A stretch of 64,000 nucleotides of DNA from Candidatus Peregrinibacteria bacterium CG11_big_fil_rev_8_21_14_0_20_49_14 (GCA_002787035.1 PCVP01000014.1:1-64000); one strand, 5' to 3'. Counted from the stretch's first letter, positions 50,881 to 60,076 are shown. Made by a program: numbers and translations. Notes: generated by a model from the letters alone, not told the origin.

Positions 50881-51027
50881 TGGTTTATCATGAGCGAGGG
50901 TAAGGAGGGGCAGTTCGACTCACTTTGCTACGCTTCGTTCGCTCACTGTCATTAGACTTTTTTGGAGATTTTAATGGTTTACCATGAGCGAGGAGTTCGC
51001 TGAAAGCGAACGACGAGTCGAATGGTG
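50880..51027. repeat. REP-like palindromic cluster abutting the 3' end of tRNA-Ile
   Basis: aatggtttaccatgagcgaggagttcgctgaaagcgaacgacgagtcgaatggt plus a second inverted unit tggtttatcatgagcgaggg. Confidence 0.85.
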
Positions 51028-51099
51028 GGCCAGGGTGGACTTGAACCACCGACCTCCGGTTTATAAGTCCGGGGCTCTAACCAGCTGAGCTACTGGCCC
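51023..51099 (-). tRNA. tRNA-Ile(TAT), CCA encoded
   Basis: GGGCCAGTAGCTCAGCTGGTTAGAGCCCCGGACTTATAAACCGGAGGTCGGTGGTTCAAGTCCACCCTGGCCCACCA; anticodon loop CTTATAA. Confidence 0.85.
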
Positions 51100-51244
51100 T
51101 TACTGAATAATACAAAGATCTGAAGGAAAAGTAACGGCAGTTAAGAACGCGCAGTAAGTGGCTGCCGAGCTTTACCACAAGGCAGTCTACAGAAAATGCA
51201 CGCCGTGAAAAGCGTGTTATTCGTAAGAATAATGATCAGGGGAA

Positions 51245-51691
51245 TTACTTCTCCTGAATCACTTCTATGGTCATAGGAACATCTGTTCCTACGAGGTTCA
51301 CTGTAATTTCGTGAACACCGAGTGACTTAATAGGCTCTGAAACCTTGATTGCTTCATCTTTCACATCAAGCTTCAGCTGTGACTTGATTTCTTCTGCAAT
51401 AACCTTTTCTGCAATGGCTGCGTACAATTTGCCTGTCTTGGTAGCCTTTCGTGCAAACTTGATGGTCTTACCTTTCAGCTCGGAAGCACCGGCCTGCTGA
51501 GCAGACATTTCAGCAACCTTTTCCTCTGCCCTACGGCGAATCTGCTCGGCGTAGCGACGTCGAACGGTTGGGGTGGCAACAAGAGCTTTGCGATGTGGCA
51601 ACAGATTGTTCATTGCGTATCCGTCTCCCACTATAAGCAGGTCGTTCTTTTTGCCGATGCCGGGTAGGTCTTCGAGGAGTAAAACTTCCAT
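51245..51691 (-). CDS. rplI: 50S ribosomal protein L9
   Basis: MEVLLLEDLPGIGKKNDLLIVGDGYAMNNLLPHRKA. Confidence 0.93.
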   Translation of the reverse strand: MEVLLLEDLPGIGKKNDLLIVGDGYAMNNLLPHRKALVATPTVRRRYAEQIRRRAEEKVAEMSAQQAGASELKGKTIKFARKATKTGKLYAAIAEKVIAEEIKSQLKLDVKDEAIKVSEPIKSLGVHEITVNLVGTDVPMTIEVIQEK

Positions 51692-51765
51692 AGAATTGTT
51701 TCTAAAGCCGACCCACTCTACTCGGGTCAAGAAGCCTTGTCAACGGTTTTATATGAAATGCGAAT

Positions 51766-53967
51766 TTACTCCAAAGCATTTGGCGAAAAAAGCCAAGAAA
51801 AGAGCGAGAGCCAACTTTTTCCCCTTTGGAACACTCTTTCTTCCTGCAGGTACCAACGGTGCAATGTAAGGAATCTATCTGAGTGGAGGGACGGTTTTCC
51901 GAGTCGGACTCCATTCAGACGGGTGTTGTATGCAAAAGTATACATAGGGGAGTAGAGGAAGACTGCGGGAACATCTTGCCGTAAGACTTCTTTCAAATCT
52001 TGTAATGCTTCGGCTTGCTCTCCTGCATCACCGGTTTCTCGAATAGTTTCCAAAAGAGAATCTGCATCGAACGAAGAGTACTGAGACAAATTATAGGCAT
52101 CTATGCGCAAATCTGACCTCTTGCCCGTAAACTGCTGAATGCCACTGCTGTGCCAGTAGGGGTAGCTATCCAGGTTATCCAATAGTGACTGGCCGAAAAG
52201 AAGAACATCGTAATCTCTGTTTATCAGCTTTTCTTCAAATTGACTTCTGGTTTCGGGAATTTCTATGCCCACATGCACACCCAGTTCTGCCCATTGCTTT
52301 TTCACTTCTTCTGCAATTGTTTTGTACTGAGGAGGAGTATTACTGGTGAGAAGGCGCAGAGAGAGTTTTTCTCCCTGAGTATTTATACGTATGTCTGTGG
52401 GATCTGTGGAAAGACGCCTCCTGAGAAAGTTCTTTTCCAAATACATATCTGCCACGGTGATTCTCTCATTTTCAGGTAACTTTTCATCTCGTGAGTCTAT
52501 AAACTGATGCAGAATTTTCTGCTCCAAAGAAGCGGCTTTGTATTCCTGAGCCTTCACTGTTCGCCAAAGATAGAAAGAATCGAGAATATTTCCGCGTTTA
52601 TCCTGCAACTGAAGAAGATTATTTCCCAGTGCAATGCTACCGGTTCCGCCATGAGTCGGCAGTGCTATGTGCCACGATCCTGTTTGAGTGGATTGCTCCA
52701 GAGGAATGTTGTTGAGCATGTATGCACTTTGAGACTCCAAAAATGAACCCGTTATGAGCAGAGAGGCACCTGTATCCAAATACACTATGGATTCCGTGTG
52801 CAGCGGACCTCTTTTGTTTGCTTCCCAGCGTTCAAGTAAGCGTTGTAATCTGACTTTTTCAGGTAAATGCCAATCGGAAGAGAAAAAAGCACCTTGTGCA
52901 AGATTGGGGTCGAACTGATACCTCCAATCAGAATCATTGATTTCCATGAGGGGAGTATCGATGATTATCAGTTCGTTCATCTTCTTCACTATCGCTTGTT
53001 TGTTCGTACCCAATTGTAATCCCAGACGTAGTTTCTGATCCGCCAAAATATCTTTATCCAAATTAAAGAAGAGTGCCACATACTGTGGAAGAGAATAGTT
53101 GGAAGCTCTGAAACTGCTTGGAATAATCGGGTCTCCAACGTCATTTCTTGGTACCAATCTCACTCCGTCAAGATTTCTGATATCCGAAAGCAAGGTGTTG
53201 TAATCCGGGAACATGCGAAAGACAATTCTCTCAAGATGATAAAATGGCTCCAATGGTCTGGAGAAACGCTCCAGCGTGATTTCCACGCTGAGATCTGTTT
53301 GTACAAGACGTTTAAAGGCGTATGGCCCTGCTCCGACGGGTTCGAAACCGAAGTCCAATACCTGGTCAAACTTACTCACAGGAACACCCTCGAACGACCG
53401 TTCAGGAATAAGTCCCAACGTTAAGTTGCTCGCAAAGAATCTGTAGGGCTTTGCCAAAGTAAATTTTACAGTCCTTTGATCCACTTTCTCTATTTCCACA
53501 CCCAAAAAGTTTTGTCGCAACAGTGTGTTTGGAAACTCATCGCTTTGAACGGAGCGGAATGTAAAAATCACATCATCTGCGGTAACCGGGTGCGGAATCT
53601 CTTGAGTGGAATCGTGCCAGAACAGGTTCTCGCGTAGTCGTACGGTATACACTTTGTTATCGGGAGTGACAGTAAGAACCCCTAAGTCATCTTCTATCTT
53701 CTGCGTTTCGGGATTGTATTTTTGGAGTCCCGCAAAGACGAGAGAAACGATATCTCTGTTCACATCATTGGTAATAATAAACCACGGAAGTAAGGGTTGC
53801 AGTTCACCGACAGACCCTTCTATATAGGTACCGCCCTGGTCCGGTACCAAGACAGTGCTGTCTATGTAAAACCTTCGCAGTAAAATGGTGGCACTTATAA
53901 GAAAGAGGAGCACCAGAGCGACGAGAACGGTGCGCTCAAATTTTGCGAAAATGCGAAGAGCTCGAAT
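51766..53967 (-). CDS. ABC transporter substrate-binding protein, family 5 (peptide/nickel type), N-terminal TM anchor
   Basis: YIEGSVGELQPLLPWFIITNDVNRDIVSLVFAGLQKYNPE; TPDNKVYTVRLRENLFWHDST; PHPVTADDVIFTF. Confidence 0.88.
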   Translation of the reverse strand: MRALRIFAKFERTVLVALVLLFLISATILLRRFYIDSTVLVPDQGGTYIEGSVGELQPLLPWFIITNDVNRDIVSLVFAGLQKYNPETQKIEDDLGVLTVTPDNKVYTVRLRENLFWHDSTQEIPHPVTADDVIFTFRSVQSDEFPNTLLRQNFLGVEIEKVDQRTVKFTLAKPYRFFASNLTLGLIPERSFEGVPVSKFDQVLDFGFEPVGAGPYAFKRLVQTDLSVEITLERFSRPLEPFYHLERIVFRMFPDYNTLLSDIRNLDGVRLVPRNDVGDPIIPSSFRASNYSLPQYVALFFNLDKDILADQKLRLGLQLGTNKQAIVKKMNELIIIDTPLMEINDSDWRYQFDPNLAQGAFFSSDWHLPEKVRLQRLLERWEANKRGPLHTESIVYLDTGASLLITGSFLESQSAYMLNNIPLEQSTQTGSWHIALPTHGGTGSIALGNNLLQLQDKRGNILDSFYLWRTVKAQEYKAASLEQKILHQFIDSRDEKLPENERITVADMYLEKNFLRRRLSTDPTDIRINTQGEKLSLRLLTSNTPPQYKTIAEEVKKQWAELGVHVGIEIPETRSQFEEKLINRDYDVLLFGQSLLDNLDSYPYWHSSGIQQFTGKRSDLRIDAYNLSQYSSFDADSLLETIRETGDAGEQAEALQDLKEVLRQDVPAVFLYSPMYTFAYNTRLNGVRLGKPSLHSDRFLTLHRWYLQEERVFQRGKSWLSLFSWLFSPNALE

Positions 53968-54014
53968 CATGTGCACCGGAGTATACCGCAAAATTTAGGA
54001 CGTCGCAGTGCGCA

Positions 54015-54233
54015 CTAGTAGACGTACCATTGGAGTATGGCGAGTGCGAAGAATGCGACACTCAACCATATACTTGCTTTGTAGATCACTTTTTCAGCGC
54101 CACGACGTTGAACGAAGTTGGTGGCACCGCTTCCTCCGAATGTTGCAGAAAGCCCTGAAGCTCTGTGCTGAAGAAGAATACTGAATACAAGCAGAACACT
54201 GACGATGATTTGTAGAACCATAAGCATGAACAA
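54015..54233 (-). CDS. secG: Preprotein translocase subunit SecG
   Basis: QIIVSVLLVFSILLQHRASGLSATFGGSGATNFVQRRGAEKVIYKASIWLSVAFFALA. Confidence 0.9.
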   Translation of the reverse strand: MFMLMVLQIIVSVLLVFSILLQHRASGLSATFGGSGATNFVQRRGAEKVIYKASIWLSVAFFALAILQWYVY

Positions 54234-54292
54234 AGTGTAGAGATGCTCTCGATTCTCGGCAATAGTATGCTACACTTTTGCGGCTTTAAATT

Positions 54293-54370
54293 GGGTGGTT
54301 AGCTCAGTTGGTCTAGAGCGTCTGGTTTACACCCAGAAGGTCACTGGTTCGACTCCAGTACCACCCACCA
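54293..54370 (+). tRNA. tRNA-Val(TAC), CCA encoded
   Basis: GGGTGGTTAGCTCAGTTGGTCTAGAGCGTCTGGTTTACACCCAGAAGGTCACTGGTTCGACTCCAGTACCACCCACCA. Confidence 0.95.
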
Positions 54371-54545
54371 TTCTACTCGTCGTTCCTTTCAGCGAACTCC
54401 TCGCTCATGGTAAACCATTCAATTCGTTCCTCACTTCGCTCTTCGCTCACATGGTAAACCACGATTCTCTTTTTGATCGAATCGAATGAGTCTGTTTACC
54501 ATGAACGAAGTTGAATGGAGCGAACGGAGCGTATCGGAGTGATTC
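54367..54545. repeat. REP-like palindromic cluster abutting the 3' end of tRNA-Val
   Basis: ACCATTCTACTCGTCGTTCCTTTCAGCGAACTCCTCGCTCATGGTAAACCATTC...CACATGGTAAACCACG then inverted gtttaccatgaacgaagttgaatgg. Confidence 0.85.
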
Positions 54546-54608
54546 GAAGACCCTACAAAACACATATCCGATAATTGACAAGAGTAATTTATAGGTTACT
54601 TTGTCTTT

Positions 54609-55496
54609 ATGAAAGCTGTTGAAATCCAAGGAGTGACCAAAAGACCCATTCAGCCTTTTGGGGAAGAGTGGATACCCGATGAAGCAGTAGATATACAAAC
54701 ATTTGTCACACGACATTTGAATGCGGTGCAGGAAACAGCGAGAGAGAAGCTGATCATAGTCGTGCAAAATACGACGTCTTTGCCGGATCAAGAATGGTTA
54801 CCGATTCCTCCCGCATCTGACAAAAAAAGTACGTACGCCTTACATGCGGAATTCCTGGGTAAGGTGGACATGCTCATTTGGAAGCTGCAAGGCAAAGAAA
54901 GAGCCCCCACAAGGTTTATATCGAGTTCCGTTGCTTCAGAGGTCATGCACAGAAACGCAGAAATGCTACGCACCGATGCCGATGACATCTCTATCGAAAC
55001 AGGGAAGTTTGCGATTCTACTCAATGCGATTGCTACGGATCTTGCATCGGAGAACCCGTTTCGAGACGTCAATGGTCCCCACACACTGCTGTGGGAAATC
55101 GTGAAGGACTGCAACTTGGAAAGCGCATCGAAATTCATAAGCAGCGGAGTATCACTGACAGATCGGATAATTCACTATTGTTTCGGCGATAAGAAAGGAG
55201 ACATGATGAAAGAATTTTCCAGAGTTCGAGAACTCTGCAGACAGAAAATATCCAATTTCAATGATACGTGCGTAGAAGAGCTTATTCCCGATACCTACGC
55301 ACACGACTGGTGCTCTCAACCCGACTCCAGTGTCATAGCGTGGAACAGGCTTCCTGAGTCCGATTCGGAAATTCAGGGACCTTGTGCCATGCACTTTGCG
55401 CTTCCGGATAGCGAGATGAATCAGCAAGATGATCTGCTGCGAGCAGAAGTCCTGGCAGGAAAGATAACGGCAAGAAGGCCAAAAAGAGCGCCGTGA
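54609..55496 (+). CDS. Hypothetical protein
   Basis: 295 aa ORF. Confidence 0.55.
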   Translation: MKAVEIQGVTKRPIQPFGEEWIPDEAVDIQTFVTRHLNAVQETAREKLIIVVQNTTSLPDQEWLPIPPASDKKSTYALHAEFLGKVDMLIWKLQGKERAPTRFISSSVASEVMHRNAEMLRTDADDISIETGKFAILLNAIATDLASENPFRDVNGPHTLLWEIVKDCNLESASKFISSGVSLTDRIIHYCFGDKKGDMMKEFSRVRELCRQKISNFNDTCVEELIPDTYAHDWCSQPDSSVIAWNRLPESDSEIQGPCAMHFALPDSEMNQQDDLLRAEVLAGKITARRPKRAP

Positions 55497-55582
55497 TCTT
55501 TGGCGAAATATACCAGACAAGACTCTTGACAATAAATCTATATTTATTCATACTCACAACCTTTTGATTACCCCTACTTCGC

Positions 55583-57400
55583 ATGTTTTGCACATGTCGC
55601 CGCATTCAGACCGTTGCAGTCCTCTCAGGAACTGCACTACTTCTCACCCTCTTTCACACAGTTCTTGTGTCACCGATTGGCACAGAGGCGATTGCAGCTT
55701 CCACAGAATGTGCGGACGGAATAGATAACGATTTCGACGGAAAAATAGACTACCCACAAGATCCACAGTGTCTCTCTCTTCACGACCAGTCCGAAGGTCC
55801 TACGGGAAGAGGCCTGTTTTTGGATATTACGGACGGACTGAAGACTGTGGCTGCCAACGGACACATGACCTATACTATCAGTCTCAACAGCGACAGAGAC
55901 GCTATTCAAAACGTGGACGTACAATTCTTCATTCCGCATCAGACAAATCTTCTTTCTTCCACGAACGGTGGGAGAACAGCAGGGGACTATGTCGTATGGA
56001 GAAACGTATCGGTTAACCCGGGAACAACGAAGAAACTCTACGTAGACGTCGGTATAAAGCCTCGTGCGCAGCAAGATCTCCTCGTTGTGGGTAAAGTCTA
56101 TGCCGCAGGAGAAGAAGCAACGGACATTACGCGCATAGAAGGAAAAGAAGGAGACCCAAATTTCCAAAATGTTCCTGCATTGCGACTTTCAGTGAGTGAT
56201 GGAAAAGCCTACGCACAGCCAAATGAGAAACTTACATACCGCATAGTGGTAGACAATACGCACGGTCCGAGCAGAACGTACAGACTTCGTACGGATCTCT
56301 CCACATTCCTTTCGTACGTTAATGCCAGCGGAGACCCGCGTGTGGATAAAAGCATCGTAGAATGGACAAGTCAGCAAATTGAAGCCGGAGAAGTACAAGA
56401 ATTTTATCTCACTGCTCTAGTGGAACGTGAAACACCAGATAATATGGCAGTACAATTTAAAGTCGCATCGGGACCTTCGGTTGCGAAAGATACGACAGGA
56501 ATTTACAAAGGAACGATGAACTCATCTATCAGCACGTCTATTTCAGACGGTTTGGACAGTGCGACAATCGGAGAGAATGTGACGTATACTCTCGTTATTC
56601 GAAATGATACGAACAAACTGGCAACGGAAGTAGATGCGAATGTTGCACTTCCTCGATACATGGAATTCGTATCTGCGGAAGAAGGAGGACAATGGACAGG
56701 AAAGAACGTTCACTGGACAGGTCTTACCGTCAGTCCTCATGGCTCAAGATCCATTCGTGTCACAGGTAGAATTCGCAGCGATGCGCCCATAGGCACAAAG
56801 TTGCGTGCCAGCGGAGAGGTAAAAGGACACGTTGCCGTAGATCTTACGAATGTCGATACCGTTCGACGCGGAGGAGGAGGTGGAATTGCACTCGGGTTCG
56901 GCCCGGTGGCAACATCTTCACGTGCTCCAATCATACTGCGAAAGAACGCAGACAGAGGAGAAGTACGCCCCGGCGATACGGTGCGCTACACCCTCTACAT
57001 GAAGAACAACACGAACCAAGCCTTCGGAAACCTTGTTGTACAAGACCGCATGGATACGAATTACATGCAAATTCTTGGCGGACAAGGTGGTCAGCAAAGT
57101 GACGGCCGTCTATCATGGCGTGTACCGCAGCTTGCTGCGGGCCAGGAATGGACAACTTCGTACAGTGTGAGGATCGCCCCGTACGTCCCACATGGAGCAA
57201 CACTGAATAACGTTGTATCCGTGAGCGGAGACGGAATAGAAACATTCTCACTCACTGAGCGTGTCATGACTTCCAATACGAACGTTATTACGGATCTTCC
57301 ACCTACCGGCGTTAGCTTCGGAGGAATATTTGCGACACTCTCAGGACTCCTTGGAATGCTTCCTACATTCCTGCAGAGGAAGAGAAAATTCGTTCTCTAG
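55583..57400 (+). CDS. Surface protein with DUF11-type repeats, CxDGIDNDxDGxIDYPxDPxC motif and LPPTG-TM-RKRK C-terminus
   Basis: ECADGIDNDFDGKIDYPQDPQC; repeated VTYTLVIRNDTN.../VRYTLYMKNNTN...; LPPTGVSFGGIFATLSGLLGMLPTFLQRKRK. Confidence 0.8.
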   Translation: MFCTCRRIQTVAVLSGTALLLTLFHTVLVSPIGTEAIAASTECADGIDNDFDGKIDYPQDPQCLSLHDQSEGPTGRGLFLDITDGLKTVAANGHMTYTISLNSDRDAIQNVDVQFFIPHQTNLLSSTNGGRTAGDYVVWRNVSVNPGTTKKLYVDVGIKPRAQQDLLVVGKVYAAGEEATDITRIEGKEGDPNFQNVPALRLSVSDGKAYAQPNEKLTYRIVVDNTHGPSRTYRLRTDLSTFLSYVNASGDPRVDKSIVEWTSQQIEAGEVQEFYLTALVERETPDNMAVQFKVASGPSVAKDTTGIYKGTMNSSISTSISDGLDSATIGENVTYTLVIRNDTNKLATEVDANVALPRYMEFVSAEEGGQWTGKNVHWTGLTVSPHGSRSIRVTGRIRSDAPIGTKLRASGEVKGHVAVDLTNVDTVRRGGGGGIALGFGPVATSSRAPIILRKNADRGEVRPGDTVRYTLYMKNNTNQAFGNLVVQDRMDTNYMQILGGQGGQQSDGRLSWRVPQLAAGQEWTTSYSVRIAPYVPHGATLNNVVSVSGDGIETFSLTERVMTSNTNVITDLPPTGVSFGGIFATLSGLLGMLPTFLQRKRKFVL

Positions 57401-57413
57401 ACAACTATGCATA

Positions 57414-57440
57414 AAAAGCCCGGTGTAATCCGGGCTTTTA
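57414..57440. terminator. Rho-independent terminator
   Basis: AAAAGCCCGGtgtaatCCGGGCTTTT. Confidence 0.85.
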
Positions 57441-57461
57441 TAATAACGAGCGGAAGAGACT

Positions 57462-57779
57462 TTATTGCAGAGAAGTAAATATCTCCTGCATAAGATCTAC
57501 AATACTGGAGAACGTGAGCTCGAAAGGGATATCGAGCAGGTTGGCTATAAAACGGACTATAAAAAAAGCGATGAACGACACAAACAGTCCGATGATGGAA
57601 AAACGTATAGTATGAACTGCACGCTTAATTTTCTCTTCATTTCCCGCAGAGAGAATGAATGAGATGCCTCCGAAGATGATGTACACAAGGCAGAGGATGG
57701 TAGCAATGATGAGTCCGAGAGCTACGAAGGTAGCAATGATCTCTATAACGCTAGCGTTCTCAAGCAAATCTCTGAGCAT
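57462..57779 (-). CDS. Two/three-TM small membrane protein, pilin/TrbC-like
   Basis: FVALGLIIATILCLVYIIFGGISFILSAGNEEKIKRAVHTIRFSIIGLFVSFIAFFIVRFI. Confidence 0.5.
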   Translation of the reverse strand: MLRDLLENASVIEIIATFVALGLIIATILCLVYIIFGGISFILSAGNEEKIKRAVHTIRFSIIGLFVSFIAFFIVRFIANLLDIPFELTFSSIVDLMQEIFTSLQ

Positions 57780-57797
57780 ACGCTGAGGGGGGAGAAA

Positions 57798-58070
57798 TTA
57801 GGAAGTTGTACCTGAACCGGGCTCAAGTACCTTAAGGTTAATACGCTTGGATGTATTGCCTCCCACGATTCGCAGGAGAGTACGGAGTGCCTTAATGGTT
57901 TGGCCTCCTTTTCCTATCAGTTTTCCCATATCGCGCTCGCTTACCTGGATGGTATGCAAAATTCCAAGATCGTCTTCATGAGACTCTATGCGAAGTTCTT
58001 CCTTATCTTCCACCAATGATTCTAAGACGTACTGAAGGAAGCCTGCGCCTGGAAATTCAGTTGTGCTCAT
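57798..58070 (-). CDS. khpA: KH-domain RNA-binding protein (KhpA-like)
   Basis: MGKLIGKGGQTIKALRTLLRI GxxG-type KH motif; adjacent to rpsP. Confidence 0.85.
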   Translation of the reverse strand: MSTTEFPGAGFLQYVLESLVEDKEELRIESHEDDLGILHTIQVSERDMGKLIGKGGQTIKALRTLLRIVGGNTSKRINLKVLEPGSGTTS

Positions 58071-58084
58071 ACGATGGAAGTGTA

Positions 58085-58600
58085 TTACTCTTTGGTCTCG
58101 CTGTCACCTTCTTCCGGTGGCTTATCGGAAGTTTCTTCCACGTCGGGTGCAGCAGGCTCGCTTGGTGCTTCTTCTGTTGCTGCAGGCTCTTTAGCCTCTG
58201 CAGGAGAAGTTTGCGCTTCCGGAGGCTCTTCCTGCACGGGTTCAGCGGGAGTCTCTGGTGTGGCAGGTGCTTCTGCGGGAGGCGGTGGCGGAGGTGGGGG
58301 TGCTTCTTCCACGGCATTTTTGGACTTCTTCTTCGTGTATTTCTCCGCAAACTTCTCCATGTCCGCCATGCCATGACGAACCAGAAGACGAGCTACCGTA
58401 TCACTTGGAATTGCTCCCATGGATACCCAGTGTCGAATTCTGTCTTCTTTTACGTCGAGTTCAAACGGATCTCGAGTCGGCAAATAGTGACCAAATACCT
58501 CAATGAACTTGCCTTTTACAGGCGCAGAATGCTCTGCAAGCACCATACGGAATGTCGGTGAGTTCTTTCGGCCGGTGCGTTGCAATCGAATGACGAGCAT
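58085..58600 (-). CDS. rpsP: 30S ribosomal protein S16 with long acidic/Pro-rich C-terminal extension
   Basis: MLVIRLQRTGRKNSPTFRMVLAEHSAPVKGKFIEVFGHYLPTRDP then EEAPPPPPPPPAEAPATPETPAEPVQEEPPEAQ... Confidence 0.92.
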   Translation of the reverse strand: MLVIRLQRTGRKNSPTFRMVLAEHSAPVKGKFIEVFGHYLPTRDPFELDVKEDRIRHWVSMGAIPSDTVARLLVRHGMADMEKFAEKYTKKKSKNAVEEAPPPPPPPPAEAPATPETPAEPVQEEPPEAQTSPAEAKEPAATEEAPSEPAAPDVEETSDKPPEEGDSETKE

Positions 58601-58676
58601 ACAATGGTAGCGGACTCTCATTGAGTCAGCCCGCAGAGTGTAGGTAAGCAAAAAGCGCTATGCAACCTAAAAATGC

Positions 58677-58994
58677 TTAATTTGCGCTCTGAACATCCGA
58701 CTGACCCTCTCTGCTGAGACGAATATCGGTAACCATTTCTGTTTCTGTCATCGTTCGAAGGTATGTGAGTAGGTCTTGCGCCTTCTGTTGGCATTCTTGT
58801 GAGGCTATGGAATGCGTACAGAGAATCGTTAAAACACCGTTAGTAAATGTGGTGGGACGCAAGTCGGCCTGGAACAGCTGTAAATGTTCGCTTATCCAAT
58901 TCTCCGCATGGTGAATAACGAGCGATGCCTCACAATGGGAGGTTAAACCTCGCTTTTTTAGCACCCGAGACAGCAAAGAACCCACGTGATCCAT
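58677..58994 (-). CDS. DUF721/DciA-like protein
   Basis: 105 aa; size and RVLKKRGL...ENWISEHLQLFQADLRPTTFTNGVLTILCTHSIASQE pattern. Confidence 0.55.
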   Translation of the reverse strand: MDHVGSLLSRVLKKRGLTSHCEASLVIHHAENWISEHLQLFQADLRPTTFTNGVLTILCTHSIASQECQQKAQDLLTYLRTMTETEMVTDIRLSREGQSDVQSAN

Positions 58995-59000
58995 AGGGAA

Positions 59001-60053
59001 TCATGATACCCGCAAGGCACTGAGAAAAACAGTCAGTGTTTCCGCCGCCGCCTGCTCCCATGTTGGAAGCCCCAGGGAAATATCCGGAGCGGAAGGCGGA
59101 TTTCGAAAGGCGGCTATGTACGCTTCTTCGTCCGGTTTCAAAAGTAACGAACCTGGGAGAGCCACTTCCGAAATTGCGGAGCAGTCGGTTGCAATAACAG
59201 GGCAGCCGCAAGCGGCGGCCTCGAGAACGGGAAAGCAGTAGCCTTCGTAGAGTGACGCCGTCACGAACGCAGTCGCACCCGAATACAACGCGGGGAGATC
59301 TTCCTCCGACACATCGGAGATGACAGAAACACCGGAGGGAAGAGACAGTTTTAGAACTTCCGGACCCGAGGAAACCAAAATGAGCTTCGTATTTTTTTCA
59401 TTCGATTTTTCGTATGCGTTCAGAAGGAACTGTACGTTTTTATGCTCTTTCGCATTGCCCACATACAGGAAGTACTCACCCGAAACGCCGCATCGCTGCA
59501 GCGTTTCAGATACTGATTGATGCGAAACAGGTGAGAAGTTCAGACCGATACCTTCGTGAACCGTATGAATCTTTTTTTCGATAAGACTGCCGTACGTGTC
59601 ACACAACTCGTGCTTCGTGTTATGACTGACTGCAATAATGCTTTTCGCTTTTCGTACCGCACGCTGCATGATTATTTTGTATGCGCATCTCTTGGTGAAA
59701 GCGGCGGTATTTGGAAACCGATGTAAAATAAGATCGTGAATGGTAACCACAAAAGGGACAGGACAATTAAACGGGACATTGAAATGCGGAGAGAAGAGCA
59801 GGTCTATGTTCGACCGACGAAGGATGGCGGGAAAACGTAGTTGCTCGGAAACAGAATAATGGGGAATATCTGCCTGAATAATTCGTATGCTCTTATCGAA
59901 ATTTTTAAGCCAAGGCTCCGAATCTGAACGGACAAACAACACCCATTTTATATCAGCCGAGGAGCGGACAAGGTGAGAGGCAATCTCTCTTGCATACCTT
60001 CCGATACCGAAGTTCCCGGAAGCAAAACGACAATCGATTCCAATAGTTGGCAT
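59001..60053 (-). CDS. Glycosyltransferase family 4/1
   Basis: GIGRYAREIASHLV; FLYVGNAKEHKNVQFLLNAY; ASLYEGYCFPVLEAAACGCPVIATDCSAISEV. Confidence 0.92.
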   Translation of the reverse strand: MPTIGIDCRFASGNFGIGRYAREIASHLVRSSADIKWVLFVRSDSEPWLKNFDKSIRIIQADIPHYSVSEQLRFPAILRRSNIDLLFSPHFNVPFNCPVPFVVTIHDLILHRFPNTAAFTKRCAYKIIMQRAVRKAKSIIAVSHNTKHELCDTYGSLIEKKIHTVHEGIGLNFSPVSHQSVSETLQRCGVSGEYFLYVGNAKEHKNVQFLLNAYEKSNEKNTKLILVSSGPEVLKLSLPSGVSVISDVSEEDLPALYSGATAFVTASLYEGYCFPVLEAAACGCPVIATDCSAISEVALPGSLLLKPDEEAYIAAFRNPPSAPDISLGLPTWEQAAAETLTVFLSALRVS

Positions 60054-60076
60054 ATTTTCAGTACCATAGTACTCGT

